A stretch of 64,000 bases of DNA from Citrobacter sp. Awk 4 (GTDB lineage: Bacteria; Pseudomonadota; Gammaproteobacteria; Enterobacterales; Enterobacteriaceae), in the NCBI RefSeq assembly GCF_028069725.1, contig NZ_JANEWG010000002.1, forward strand, positions 1-64,000. The letters are read 5' to 3'. Shown here one piece after another: positions 56,132 to 64,000 of the stretch. The notes beneath the pieces are model-generated. The model was not told the DNA's origin, made no database searches, and saw nothing but the letters and a program-made list of their open reading frames with translations. A program made the translations under genes and the position numbers. The first letter of the stretch is position 1; the number at the start of each line of letters is the position of its first letter.

Positions 56132-57301
56132 ATGAATTTACATGAGTATCAGGCCAAATCCTTACTGGCCGGCATGGGAATGCCATGCCCGAAAGAAGTT
56201 GCTATTCAACATATTACGGAGTTGCCGGACGCGTGGAGCCGCATCGCCAGCGAAAGCAAAGGCGCGGTGCTGAAAGCGCAGGTCCATGCCGGAGGGCGAG
56301 GCAAAGCGGGCGGCGTGAAGGTGCTAACGCAGTTCCAGCAGGCTGAAGCCTTTGCTGAGCAAATGCTCGGTTCGCAGCTGGTCACCTATCAAACCGGGCC
56401 AGAAGGTCAGTATGTCAGCAGCATTCTGGTGTGTGAAAACATCTATCCGGTACGCCAGGAACTGTATTTTGGCATGGTGGTGGATCGTGAAAGTCAGTGT
56501 GTGACGTTTATTGTCAGCCCGGAAGGCGGGGTCGAGATTGAAAAAGTCGCTCATGAGACGCCGGAGAAAATCGGCAGCGTCAGCGTGGATCCGCTGACGG
56601 GTATTCAACCCTGCCATATTCGGGAGATGTTCACGGTTTTGAACCTTGAAAATACCCTGTTCCCGGCGTTCAGTCGTTTAGCAAATCAGGCATGGAAGGC
56701 CTTTAACGAACTGGATTTCGCCTTGCTGGAAATTAACCCGCTGGTGCTGCGTGAAGACGGTGGATTTATGTGCGCTGACGCGAAAGTGTCGTTAGACGAC
56801 AACGCACTGTACCGTCACCCGGAATTGCAGGCGATGCGTGATGAAACGCAGGAAGATCCTCGCGAAAGCCAGGCGGCAAAACTCGATCTCAACTACGTCT
56901 CGCTGGACGGCAATATCGGCTGCATGGTCAATGGCGCTGGGCTGGCGATGGCGACGATGGACATTATTAAACTCTACGGCGAGCAACCGGCTAACTTCCT
57001 CGATGTGGGCGGCGGCGCGACGCAGGAGCGCGTTAGCGAAGCGTTCAGGTTGATTGTCTCTGACGACAAAGTGCAGGCCATTCTGGTCAACATTTTCGGT
57101 GGGATTGTGCGTTGCGACATGATCGCCCGCGCCATCATTCACTCCCTGCGTGAAACGGAAATTACCTTACCGGTCGTGGTACGTCTGTCTGGCAATAATG
57201 CGGCTGAAGGGCAACGTTTGCTGGCGGAAAGCGGCCTCGCGGTGGAAGCCGTTGGATCTTTGGATGATGCCGCTAAGCGCATTATCGCATTACTGAATTA
57301 A
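56132..57301 (+). CDS. Succinyl-CoA synthetase beta subunit, accessory copy (kgu locus)
   Basis: ATP-grasp subunit that converts succinyl-CoA to succinate with ATP formation. 389 residues (SucC 388). Signatures: MNLHEYQAKSLLAGMGMPCP at the N terminus, KAQVHAGGRGKAGGVKV (nucleotide grasp), LLEINPLVL, GNIGCMVNGAGLAMATMDIIKLYGEQPANFLDVGGGA and VNIFGGIVRCDMIARAI. Followed after 12 bp by the alpha subunit. Placing it with the dehydrogenase gives a complete 2-oxoglutarate to succinate route with substrate-level phosphorylation from one transcript. Confidence 0.95.
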   Translation: MNLHEYQAKSLLAGMGMPCPKEVAIQHITELPDAWSRIASESKGAVLKAQVHAGGRGKAGGVKVLTQFQQAEAFAEQMLGSQLVTYQTGPEGQYVSSILVCENIYPVRQELYFGMVVDRESQCVTFIVSPEGGVEIEKVAHETPEKIGSVSVDPLTGIQPCHIREMFTVLNLENTLFPAFSRLANQAWKAFNELDFALLEINPLVLREDGGFMCADAKVSLDDNALYRHPELQAMRDETQEDPRESQAAKLDLNYVSLDGNIGCMVNGAGLAMATMDIIKLYGEQPANFLDVGGGATQERVSEAFRLIVSDDKVQAILVNIFGGIVRCDMIARAIIHSLRETEITLPVVVRLSGNNAAEGQRLLAESGLAVEAVGSLDDAAKRIIALLN

Positions 57302-57313
57302 CTGGAGGTTAGC

Positions 57314-58186
57314 GTGAGCGTTTTGATTGATAAGCATACCCGGGTTCTGGTGCAGGGCATTACCGGTAAAAATGGGACGTTTCATACAGAGCAGGCGATC
57401 GCCTATGGCACAAACATCGTCGGCGGCATCACGCCAGGGAAAGGCGGGCAACTGCACCTGGATCGCCCCGTTTTCAATTCGATGAAAGAGGCGATGAGAC
57501 AGACTGAAGCGGATGCCAGCGTGATTTATGTGCCTGCGCCGTTTGTTCTGGATTCCGTTGTTGAGGCCGTTGAAGCTGGCGTGAAATTGATTGTGGTGAT
57601 CACCGAAGGCGTTCCAACGCTGGATATGGTGAAAGTACGCCGCCTGCTGGATTGTCACCCGGATGTCCGTTTAATCGGCCCGAACTGCCCGGGCATTATT
57701 ACGCCAGGGGCGTGTAAGATCGGTATTATGCCTGGCGATATTCATCGTCCTGGACGCATCGGCATTATTTCCCGCTCAGGGACATTAACCTATGAAGCCG
57801 TTGCACAGACCACGGCGCTGGGGTTAGGCCAGTCGACCTGTATTGGTATTGGCGGCGATCCGGTTCCCGGAACGAACTTTATTGATGCGCTACGTTTATT
57901 TGCTGATGATCCGCAAACCGATGCGGTCATTATGATTGGTGAAATTGGCGGGAACGCAGAGGAACGCGCCGCAGAATTTATTCGTCACGAAATGAATAAA
58001 CCGGTCATTGGCTATATTGCGGGCGTTACTGCACCGAAAGGAAAACGTATGGGACACGCCGGCGCCATTATTTCTGGTGGTAGCGGAAGTGCCGAAGATA
58101 AATTCCGTGCCTTTGATCAGGCTGGAATGGCCTGGACACGAAACCCGGCATTAATTGGTGACACGTTGTGGAATGCCATTAAGTAA
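57314..58186 (+). CDS. Succinyl-CoA synthetase alpha subunit, accessory copy (kgu locus)
   Basis: CoA-binding and phospho-histidine subunit. 290 residues (SucD 289) from a GTG start after GGAGGTT ([24 protein letters not shown]). CoA site [10 protein letters not shown] and [36 protein letters not shown]; phosphorylated histidine in [17 protein letters not shown] near residue 247. Last gene of the first kgu operon, closed by a terminator 17 bp downstream. Confidence 0.95.
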   Translation: MSVLIDKHTRVLVQGITGKNGTFHTEQAIAYGTNIVGGITPGKGGQLHLDRPVFNSMKEAMRQTEADASVIYVPAPFVLDSVVEAVEAGVKLIVVITEGVPTLDMVKVRRLLDCHPDVRLIGPNCPGIITPGACKIGIMPGDIHRPGRIGIISRSGTLTYEAVAQTTALGLGQSTCIGIGGDPVPGTNFIDALRLFADDPQTDAVIMIGEIGGNAEERAAEFIRHEMNKPVIGYIAGVTAPKGKRMGHAGAIISGGSGSAEDKFRAFDQAGMAWTRNPALIGDTLWNAIK

Positions 58187-58202
58187 TTAACGGCAGTGTA
58201 AC

Positions 58203-58226
58203 AGGGGGCGATAAGCCCCCTTTTTT
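58203..58226 (+). terminator. Terminator of the E1-E2-E3-sucCD operon
   Basis: Stem GGGGGC/GCCCCC followed by six T. It separates the first operon from the transporter operon. Confidence 0.9.
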
Positions 58227-58229
58227 ATG

Positions 58230-58278
58230 TGTGCGGTTTTATATTCACCTTTTTATACCTGTGCGGAAATTCACGCAT
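58230..58278. promoter_or_regulatory. Two-copy upstream element, possible activator or CRP site
   Basis: TGTGCGG...ATTCAC occurs twice, with copies starting at 58230 and 58260, exactly 30 bp (about three helical turns) apart. The second, TGTGCGGAAATTCACGCA, is palindromic and also fits a CRP site (TGTGC-N6-TCACG). The first has a wider gap. The location, about 70-110 bp upstream of the sigma-54 -24 element, is typical for an enhancer. The assignment is open between the two-component regulator and CRP. Confidence 0.5.
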
Positions 58279-58340
58279 TATACCGAGAGTGATTTTTATT
58301 AAAACCCTTTAATAACAGCGAGTTAATGTATTTTTAAAAG

Positions 58341-58358
58341 ATGGCATAACACCTGCAT
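58341..58358 (+). promoter_or_regulatory. Sigma-54 promoter of the transporter operon
   Basis: ATGGCATAACACCTGCAT has -24 GG (58343-58344) and -12 GC (58355-58356) with ten bases between, matching TGGCAY-N5-YTGCAW. It lies 40 bp before the transporter start. Confidence 0.82.
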
Positions 58359-58397
58359 TAGAGAAACAGGTCTTTTATCTTTCACGTTGAGGTGATT

Positions 58398-59897
58398 ATG
58401 TCATCAGTCCCGAATAATGTTGCGCAAAAGCGTAGCATCATCCCTAATCCCGGTTTAATGCTCGCCATTATTGCCGGTTTAATTATTATGTTCCTGCCGT
58501 TAGGCGATTCATTACCCGTTGCCGGGCAACATATGATTGCGATATTGGTTTTTGCGATCATTGTCTGGATAAGCGAAGCGATGGATTATACCGCCAGCGC
58601 CATTGTTATTTCGGCGTTAATTATTTTCATGGTTGGCTTTGCTCCGGATATGAACCATCCGGATACTATTCTGGGGACAGAGAAAGCCCTGAAAATGACG
58701 CTCTCAGGGTTTTCTAACTCTGCGCTCGCGCTGGTCGCGGCGGCGATGTTTATTGCGGCGGCAATGACGATAACCGGTCTGGATAAGCGAATAGCGTTAT
58801 TTACCATGTCAAAAATAGGCGCCAGTAGCCGGAGCATAATTATTGGCGCTATTGTCGTGACCATCGTCTTGAGTCTGGTGGTTCCCAGCGCCACGGCCCG
58901 TACTGCCTGCGTAGTGCCGATTATGATGGGGGTTATTGCAGCGTTTAAGGTCGATAAACACTCCCGCCTTGCGGCATCCATGATGATTGTTATCGCTCAG
59001 GCAACCAGTATCTGGAACGTGGGTATCCAGACTTCCGCCGCGCAGAACCTGCTTTCCATCGGCTTTATCAATAAAACCTTTGGTGCCGGCCATTCGATCA
59101 GTTGGCTCGACTGGCTGTTAGCGGGCGCTCCCTGGAGTCTGGCGATGTCAGTGATCCTCTACTTCCTGGCCCGAAAACTGCTGCCGCCGGAAACGGAAGC
59201 GGTCGAAGGAGGCAGCGATGCGATTAAAAAGGCGCTGGCGGAATTGGGGCCAACAACGGGGAAAGAAAAACGTCTGATTGCTATCTCGTTGTTGTTGTTG
59301 GTGTTCTGGTCTACTGGCGGAAAACTGCACAGCATTGACACGACCTCCGTGACGCTGGCTGGTCTGGCGGTCATGCTGATGCCGGGCATTGGCGTTATGC
59401 AGTGGAAAGAAGTTGAGAAGCGCGTGCAGTGGGGAACATTGCTGATGTTCGGTATCGGGATCAGCCTCGGTTCTACGCTGCTTGATACCCAGGCGGCATC
59501 CTGGATGGCGAATTACGTTGTGCAAGGTTTTGGTCTGGACGCGTTACCCCCGCTGGCGATTTTCGCCATCCTCGCCGCGTTCCTGATTGTCATCCACCTT
59601 GGATTCGCCAGCGCCACCGCGTTAACCGCTGCATTGCTGCCGATTCTGATCAGCCTGTTGAGCAGCCTGCCGCCGGAGTTGGGCGTTAACCCGATCGGTA
59701 TGACCGTTCTGCTGGCCTTTAGCGTCAGTTTTGGTTTTATTTTGCCGATTAACGCACCGCAAAACATGGTGTGTCTGGGAACCGATACCTTCTCGCCACG
59801 TCAGTTTACCCGCGTGGGGATTTGGCTCACGGTGATTGGCTATTTGCTACTGCTGTTTTTTGCCGCCACCTGGTGGAAAGTTCTGGGTCTGATGTAA
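58398..59897 (+). CDS. DASS-family dicarboxylate/2-oxoglutarate transporter (kgu locus)
   Basis: A 499-residue inner-membrane carrier of the divalent anion:sodium symporter family (CitT/TtdT/SodiT type) with about twelve hydrophobic segments. Two family repeats are visible: SGFSNSALALVAAAMFIAAA with VPSATARTACVVPIMMGV, and HLGFASATALTAALLPILIS with LPINAPQNMVCLGT. The ATG at 58398 follows TTGAGGTG. Plant plastid relatives carry 2-oxoglutarate/malate, and the neighbouring genes point to 2-oxoglutarate. E. coli CFT073 c5038 is, as I recall, the equivalent. First gene of its own sigma-54 operon, 11 bp before the dehydrogenase. Confidence 0.88.
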   Translation: MSSVPNNVAQKRSIIPNPGLMLAIIAGLIIMFLPLGDSLPVAGQHMIAILVFAIIVWISEAMDYTASAIVISALIIFMVGFAPDMNHPDTILGTEKALKMTLSGFSNSALALVAAAMFIAAAMTITGLDKRIALFTMSKIGASSRSIIIGAIVVTIVLSLVVPSATARTACVVPIMMGVIAAFKVDKHSRLAASMMIVIAQATSIWNVGIQTSAAQNLLSIGFINKTFGAGHSISWLDWLLAGAPWSLAMSVILYFLARKLLPPETEAVEGGSDAIKKALAELGPTTGKEKRLIAISLLLLVFWSTGGKLHSIDTTSVTLAGLAVMLMPGIGVMQWKEVEKRVQWGTLLMFGIGISLGSTLLDTQAASWMANYVVQGFGLDALPPLAIFAILAAFLIVIHLGFASATALTAALLPILISLLSSLPPELGVNPIGMTVLLAFSVSFGFILPINAPQNMVCLGTDTFSPRQFTRVGIWLTVIGYLLLLFFAATWWKVLGLM

Positions 59898-59908
59898 GGA
59901 GATACGCC

Positions 59909-60982
59909 ATGTCACTGCAAATTGCACTGGAAAAAGTCCGTTGGTTAACGGCTGGAATACTGGAGTTGAATGGCTGCGATGCGGATATCGCCCAGGATGT
60001 CGCTGAACACATGATTGAGGCCGAACGGTATGGTTTTCCCAGCCACGGCGTCACGCTATTACCTAAATATCTTGAGAACATCGCCAGAGGCGATGTGACG
60101 CCGAATGCCCGGCCAGAAGCGCTGGTAAGCGAAGGCCATTTGCTGCGTTACCATGCCCATAATGGTTTTGGTCAGCATGCGGCAAAAGTGGCGATGAATG
60201 CGGCCATTGAGCGAGCAAAAGAGCATGGATTTTGCCTGCTCACTTTGTGCCACGCGCACCATTTAGGGCGCATGGGACACTTTGGTCAGATGGCGAGCGA
60301 TAAAGGGCTGGCGATGCTGGCAATGAGCAATGTCACCGGAAGACCGGCGCTGGTCGCTCCCTGGGGGGGAGCGCAAGCCCGCATGACGACCAATCCGTTC
60401 TGTTTTGCCTGGCCGTTTAGTGATGGCAGACCGCCGATGCTGGTGGATTTTGCGACCAGCAGTATGGCGTTGAACAAAGCGCGGGTGATGTCTGTCGAGG
60501 GTAAACAAACTGAGCCAGGACAGGTGATTGATGCGCAAGGCAATCCCAGCACCGATCCGGGGGTGCTGTTTACCTCGCCATCGGGGGCGCTGTTGCCGTT
60601 TGGCGAACATAAAGGCTTTGGTCTGGCGTTGATGATTGAAATGATGGCGGGGATCTTGTCCGGTGGCGATACGATCGCAGAAGATCATCAGGCCGATGGC
60701 TCTGCGCATAACCATCTCTTTGCTTTAGTCATTGATCCGGCAAAATTCAGCGATCAGGCGGAGGCGAAAGGGCATTTTTTTGCCGATTACCTGCTGGCGA
60801 CCCGGCCGCAGCCGGGGGGCAGGCCGGTCATTTACCCTGGGATACCGGAGGCTGAAACACGGGAACGCAACAGCAAAACCATCACGATCCCGGCGGCGTT
60901 CTGGTCATGGGTTGTGGAACACTACGCCCGCAAAGGCATTGATTTGGGTCTGCATCCCCAGACGCCTGCGCTAGCTGGTTGA
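59909..60982 (+). CDS. Malate/L-lactate dehydrogenase-family (Ldh_2) oxidoreductase (kgu locus)
   Basis: A 357-residue NAD(P)-dependent 2-hydroxyacid dehydrogenase of the Ldh_2 family (relatives YbiC/HcxB, AllD, DlgD). Start is the ATG at 59909 after AAGGAGATAC; a longer reading overlaps the transporter. Family motifs: MIEAERYGFPSHGVTLLPKYL, TLCHAHHLGRMGHFGQMASDKGL (catalytic His region), PWGGAQARMTTNPFCFAWP, and LPFGEHKGFGLALMIEMMAGILSGG. Its place beside a 2-oxoglutarate importer suggests 2-hydroxyglutarate or malate as substrate, which is inference. Its 3' end overlaps the convergent regulator gene by 12 bp. Confidence 0.85.
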   Translation: MSLQIALEKVRWLTAGILELNGCDADIAQDVAEHMIEAERYGFPSHGVTLLPKYLENIARGDVTPNARPEALVSEGHLLRYHAHNGFGQHAAKVAMNAAIERAKEHGFCLLTLCHAHHLGRMGHFGQMASDKGLAMLAMSNVTGRPALVAPWGGAQARMTTNPFCFAWPFSDGRPPMLVDFATSSMALNKARVMSVEGKQTEPGQVIDAQGNPSTDPGVLFTSPSGALLPFGEHKGFGLALMIEMMAGILSGGDTIAEDHQADGSAHNHLFALVIDPAKFSDQAEAKGHFFADYLLATRPQPGGRPVIYPGIPEAETRERNSKTITIPAAFWSWVVEHYARKGIDLGLHPQTPALAG

Positions 60983-62329
60983 TTCCAGCCGATAGAGCTG
61001 GGGCTGGATCTGGTGCTTATTCAGTTTGTCATATAACGTCTTGCGCGGCAGTTGCAGTAGCCGCGCAGTCAAACTGACCTGGCCTTCTGTTTGTCGCAGC
61101 ATATCCTCAATGAGCTTTTTCTCGAACGCATCAATACAGGCGGTCAGACCGCGTTCTTCTTGCTGGGTCATCGGCACTGACTGGTGCTGTGTCAATAATC
61201 CTAATACAAAGCGCTCGGCATTGTGTTTCAGTTCCCGCACATTGCCTGGCCAGCTTTGTGATTGCAGCCAGGCAAGCAGCATCGGCGAAATATCAGGGAG
61301 GGGGCGATTGTATTTTTGTGCGGCCTGACTGGCGAACCAGTAAAAAAGCTCCGGAATATCTTCCCGGCGCTGGCGCAGAGGGGGAATACTCAGGCTCACC
61401 ACATTCAGGCGGTAATAAAGGTCAGCGCGAAAATTATTTTCTTCACTCTGGCGTAGCAGATCTTCTTTTGTCGCGGCAATAACGCGGCAGTTCACTGGGA
61501 CTAACTGGTTGGCGCCAAGTCGCTCAATGGTGCGTTCTTGCAGTACACGTAAAAGTTTTACCTGCATGCCTGGCGGCATACCTTCAATTTCATCCAGAAA
61601 TAATGTACCGCCGTTAGCGTGTTCTATTTTTCCAATCCGTTTTTTCAGTGCGCCGGTAAATGCGCCGGGCTCATGACCGAAAATTTCACTTTCAAAGAGG
61701 GTTTCAGGTAATCCTGCACAGTTTAATGCGACAAACTGACCTTTATGGCGGGTGCTCCAGTGGTGCAACATGCGGGCGACAACTTCTTTGCCACAGCCTG
61801 TTTCGCCGTAAATAAGCACATCGGCATCCGTATCCGCGACATTCATGATCATTTTGCGCAATTGCTGCATTTGCGGGCTACGGCCTATCAGAATTGGACC
61901 GTTTTCTTGTTGCAGGCGAGTGAGTAATTGCTTGTTCTCTAATACCAGTCGGCGTTTTTCCACCGCCTTTGCAATAATGCTGAGCAATTTATCGGAGCTA
62001 CAGGGTTTTTCGATAAAATCGCAGGCGCCATTGCGCATGGCTTCAACGGCCATTTCAACATCGCCATGACCCGTGATTAAAATAACGGGGATTTTGGCAT
62101 CGATTTCAATAATTCGGTTTAATAGCTCTAAACCAGATATACCGGGAAGTCTGACATCGGTGAGTACAATTATATTCGTTTGACTCTCAATGATGGGTAA
62201 ACTCTGTTCAGCATGAGAACAAGAGATAACGCGATAACCTGCGAGAGTCAGCGTTTGCTCGCAGGCAAAACGCACATCATCGCTGTCTTCAATATAAATA
62301 ATGGTAATATCGCTGGCATTATTTACCAT
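60971..62329 (-). CDS. kguR: Sigma-54-dependent response regulator, KguR-like (DctD family)
   Basis: A 452-residue NtrC-class activator. Receiver domain (1-125) with Asp58 in VLTDVRLPGISG, acidic pair near 14-18 and Lys in FIEKPCSSD. AAA+ domain (about 145-385): Walker A YGETGCGKEVVARMLH, the sigma-54 contact loop GHEPGAFTGALKKRIGKIEHANGGTLFLDEIEGMP, and the arginine-finger region. C-terminal Fis-type HTH (QVSLTARLLQLPRKTLYDKLNKH). Its start overlaps the kinase stop by 11 bp, so the two are coupled. Two sigma-54 promoters in the cluster are the obvious targets. The symbol is by analogy with the UPEC locus. Confidence 0.88.
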   Translation of the reverse strand: MVNNASDITIIYIEDSDDVRFACEQTLTLAGYRVISCSHAEQSLPIIESQTNIIVLTDVRLPGISGLELLNRIIEIDAKIPVILITGHGDVEMAVEAMRNGACDFIEKPCSSDKLLSIIAKAVEKRRLVLENKQLLTRLQQENGPILIGRSPQMQQLRKMIMNVADTDADVLIYGETGCGKEVVARMLHHWSTRHKGQFVALNCAGLPETLFESEIFGHEPGAFTGALKKRIGKIEHANGGTLFLDEIEGMPPGMQVKLLRVLQERTIERLGANQLVPVNCRVIAATKEDLLRQSEENNFRADLYYRLNVVSLSIPPLRQRREDIPELFYWFASQAAQKYNRPLPDISPMLLAWLQSQSWPGNVRELKHNAERFVLGLLTQHQSVPMTQQEERGLTACIDAFEKKLIEDMLRQTEGQVSLTARLLQLPRKTLYDKLNKHQIQPQLYRLESTS

Positions 62330-64000
62330 TGTCTTCTCTCCATTCTGGCCATGATAAAGTAATCATCGCACCACCTTCCGGATGATTACTGGCGTGGATT
62401 GTTCCATTCGAGTTTCTGACTATTTCGTTGACAATAGCGAGACCGAGCCCAATACCTCGACGTTTGGTGGTGAAAAACGCTTCAAATATTCGCTCAATAA
62501 TTTGGGGTGAAAATCCGCAGCCATTGTCTTTCAGTGTGATGATAACGTTATGGTCTTCCTTATAAATTGAAATATCCAGCCGTTTACTTGGCTGATCTTC
62601 CATGGCGTCCAGGGCATTGGTTATCAAATTACTAAAGATCTGCTCCAGACCCAATTCATCACAACCGACGAAGAGAGGGCTGGACGGGGTTTTAATCCGG
62701 CGTTCAAGATTATTTTTTTCCATGCTGTGATTCAACAGCGCAACTGCGCTGTACATGACTTTAATTACATCTGCAGAACCTTTTGGCACCCGATGGCGGG
62801 AGGCGAAGGTTTTTAGTTCCGACATTAATTGAGTCATTCGTTCGATAACGGAAATGATGTATTTGAGATTCTGGTCTGCCTGTGAATACATTTTTTTCGC
62901 CAGCATCGTGCGGGCGTTGTCCGTCAGGGCATGGATCGCGGCTAACGGCTGGTTTTGCTCATGGGCGATTTCTGTCGCCATCTGCCCTAAGGCGGCAAGC
63001 TTATTGGATTCTGCCAGTTCGCTGCGCGTTAACTGAATAATGTGCTCTGCCTGGCTGCGTTCTTTCATCTCCTGAAGCAACTTTTGGTTTATTGACTCAA
63101 GGGCATAAGTTCGTTCTTTAACTTGCATCTCAAGCGTTTCATTTGCCTGAGTTAATAACTGTTGAGCATGCGAGCGCATGCGCCAATATTTGATGATAAC
63201 CAGTACCAGTAAATACAATATAAAGGTGATTACCAGTGAAATTGCCAATGTCCAGTAGAGATTATCTAGTGGCACAATGATGGTCATCTTCCAGTTGAAT
63301 TCAGGAATGGAAATGTGCTGGGTATAAAAACGGGGTAATAAACAAAATTGATTTTCTTTCTCTTTTAAAAAAATGAAATTATTGAATTTAAAACAGGGGT
63401 AATAGTCGGCAGGTAAAAGATTATTTAAACTGTATTGCCGTGTTAATTGTAATTTTTCTTTTGTCTGAGAAGGTAATGGTTCTAAAGTTCTCATCCGCCA
63501 TTGTGATTTTGAACTTAAAAATATAATGCTGTGCTCATCACTCACGATAATATTTTCAGGGCCTTCTGCCCATACATTTTCAATGTCGTTAAGACTAATT
63601 TTAACGACAACGACGCCGACGATTTTTCCCTCGTGCCTGATACCGGTAGACAGGAAGAATCCTGGGGTATTCGTGGTGCTACCGATACCGTAGAATCTGC
63701 CGTTCAGTCCCATCATCGCTTGTTTATAGTAGGGACGATAACTATAGTCCTGACCCACATAACTTCCGGGGGTTTTCCAGTTACTGGAAGCAATTGTTTT
63801 TCCTTGCGCATTAAGAATAAATATTGCTGCTGTTTTTAATTGTGTATTGAAATACTCAACATGCTTATTAAGACTCTCCTGAATATTATTATCAGAATGC
63901 TCCATAGATTGTTTTATTATATTATCCATCGACAACATATAAGGTAAGATATAATATTGATCTATTGTTGAGTATAATGTTGACTTGTACATTTCTAAAC
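62319..64000 (-). CDS. kguS: Sensor histidine kinase, KguS-like (DctB family), partial
   Basis: Incomplete: the frame stays open to the window edge and the first membrane helix typical of DctB-type kinases is absent, so the ATG at 63992 is probably internal. Visible parts: a periplasmic tandem-PAS/dCache-like sensor (YFNTQLKTAAIFILNAQGKTIASSNW; DYSYRPYYKQAMMGLNGRFYGIGSTTNTPGFFLSTGIRHEGKIVGVVVVKISL), a membrane helix (LAISLVITFILYLLVLVIIKYW), a coiled coil (LTQANETLEMQVKERTYALESINQKLLQEM), the phospho-His box EIAHEQNQPLAAIHALTDNA, and HATPase boxes NLITNALDAMEDQP, LKDNGCGFSPQIIERIFEAFFTTK and GIGLGLAIVNEIV. The sensor-encoding part (about 63200-64000) is clearly AT-rich compared with the rest. 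Confidence 0.85.
   Translation of the reverse strand, partial: LEMYKSTLYSTIDQYYILPYMLSMDNIIKQSMEHSDNNIQESLNKHVEYFNTQLKTAAIFILNAQGKTIASSNWKTPGSYVGQDYSYRPYYKQAMMGLNGRFYGIGSTTNTPGFFLSTGIRHEGKIVGVVVVKISLNDIENVWAEGPENIIVSDEHSIIFLSSKSQWRMRTLEPLPSQTKEKLQLTRQYSLNNLLPADYYPCFKFNNFIFLKEKENQFCLLPRFYTQHISIPEFNWKMTIIVPLDNLYWTLAISLVITFILYLLVLVIIKYWRMRSHAQQLLTQANETLEMQVKERTYALESINQKLLQEMKERSQAEHIIQLTRSELAESNKLAALGQMATEIAHEQNQPLAAIHALTDNARTMLAKKMYSQADQNLKYIISVIERMTQLMSELKTFASRHRVPKGSADVIKVMYSAVALLNHSMEKNNLERRIKTPSSPLFVGCDELGLEQIFSNLITNALDAMEDQPSKRLDISIYKEDHNVIITLKDNGCGFSPQIIERIFEAFFTTKRRGIGLGLAIVNEIVRNSNGTIHASNHPEGGAMITLSWPEWREDNGK

Overview
The window is chromosomal DNA of a gamma-proteobacterium of the family Enterobacteriaceae. 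Nearly every protein is a close match to its Escherichia coli K-12 counterpart as I remember it, and the gene order follows the E. coli/Salmonella metA-aceBAK-metH-lysC-pgi-malEFGK-lexA-dnaB-tyrB stretch. A panS gene beside lysC (a Salmonella-like trait), no arpA or pepE, and many REP palindromes suggest Citrobacter or a close relative. The genus is an inference; no search was run.

Layout: 1-1448 is the 3' end of an rRNA operon (23S, 5S, terminator) in the position of rrnE. 1572-9040 holds yjaB, metA, the glyoxylate-bypass operon aceBAK and its repressor iclR. 9235-18680 holds metH, yjbB, rluF, yjbD, panS and lysC. 18986-27499 holds pgi, an orphan arabinose/fucose-isomerase-like gene, the exopolysaccharide operon yjbEFGH, an orphan hexapeptide acyltransferase and psiE. 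27628-35479 is the divergent maltose regulon (malEFG and malK-lamB-malM). 35660-50539 is conserved housekeeping: ubiCA, plsB, dgkA, lexA-dinF, yjbJ, zur, a cupin gene, dusA, pspG, qorA, dnaB, alr, tyrB.

50540-64000 is accessory and is the most notable part. It is a complete second set of 2-oxoglutarate dehydrogenase (E1, E2, a dedicated E3) and succinyl-CoA synthetase genes, a DASS-family dicarboxylate transporter, an Ldh_2-family dehydrogenase, and a convergent DctB/DctD-type two-component system whose regulator carries the sigma-54 contact motif GAFTGA. I find textbook -24/-12 sigma-54 promoters (GG-N10-GC) upstream of both structural operons. The content and order match what I recall of the KguS/KguR 2-oxoglutarate-utilisation locus of uropathogenic E. 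coli, so the system is probably not new in kind. Its promoter architecture and the role of the dehydrogenase are worth a look. The sensor kinase runs off the end of the window.

Other points of interest: lysC seems to have lost its lysine-riboswitch leader, keeping only the two ends of the usual 5' UTR. A roughly 100-bp palindromic repeat occurs twice (after metH and inside malF-malG). The aceK stop codon lies in REP sequence. LamB surface loops differ from the E. coli form.
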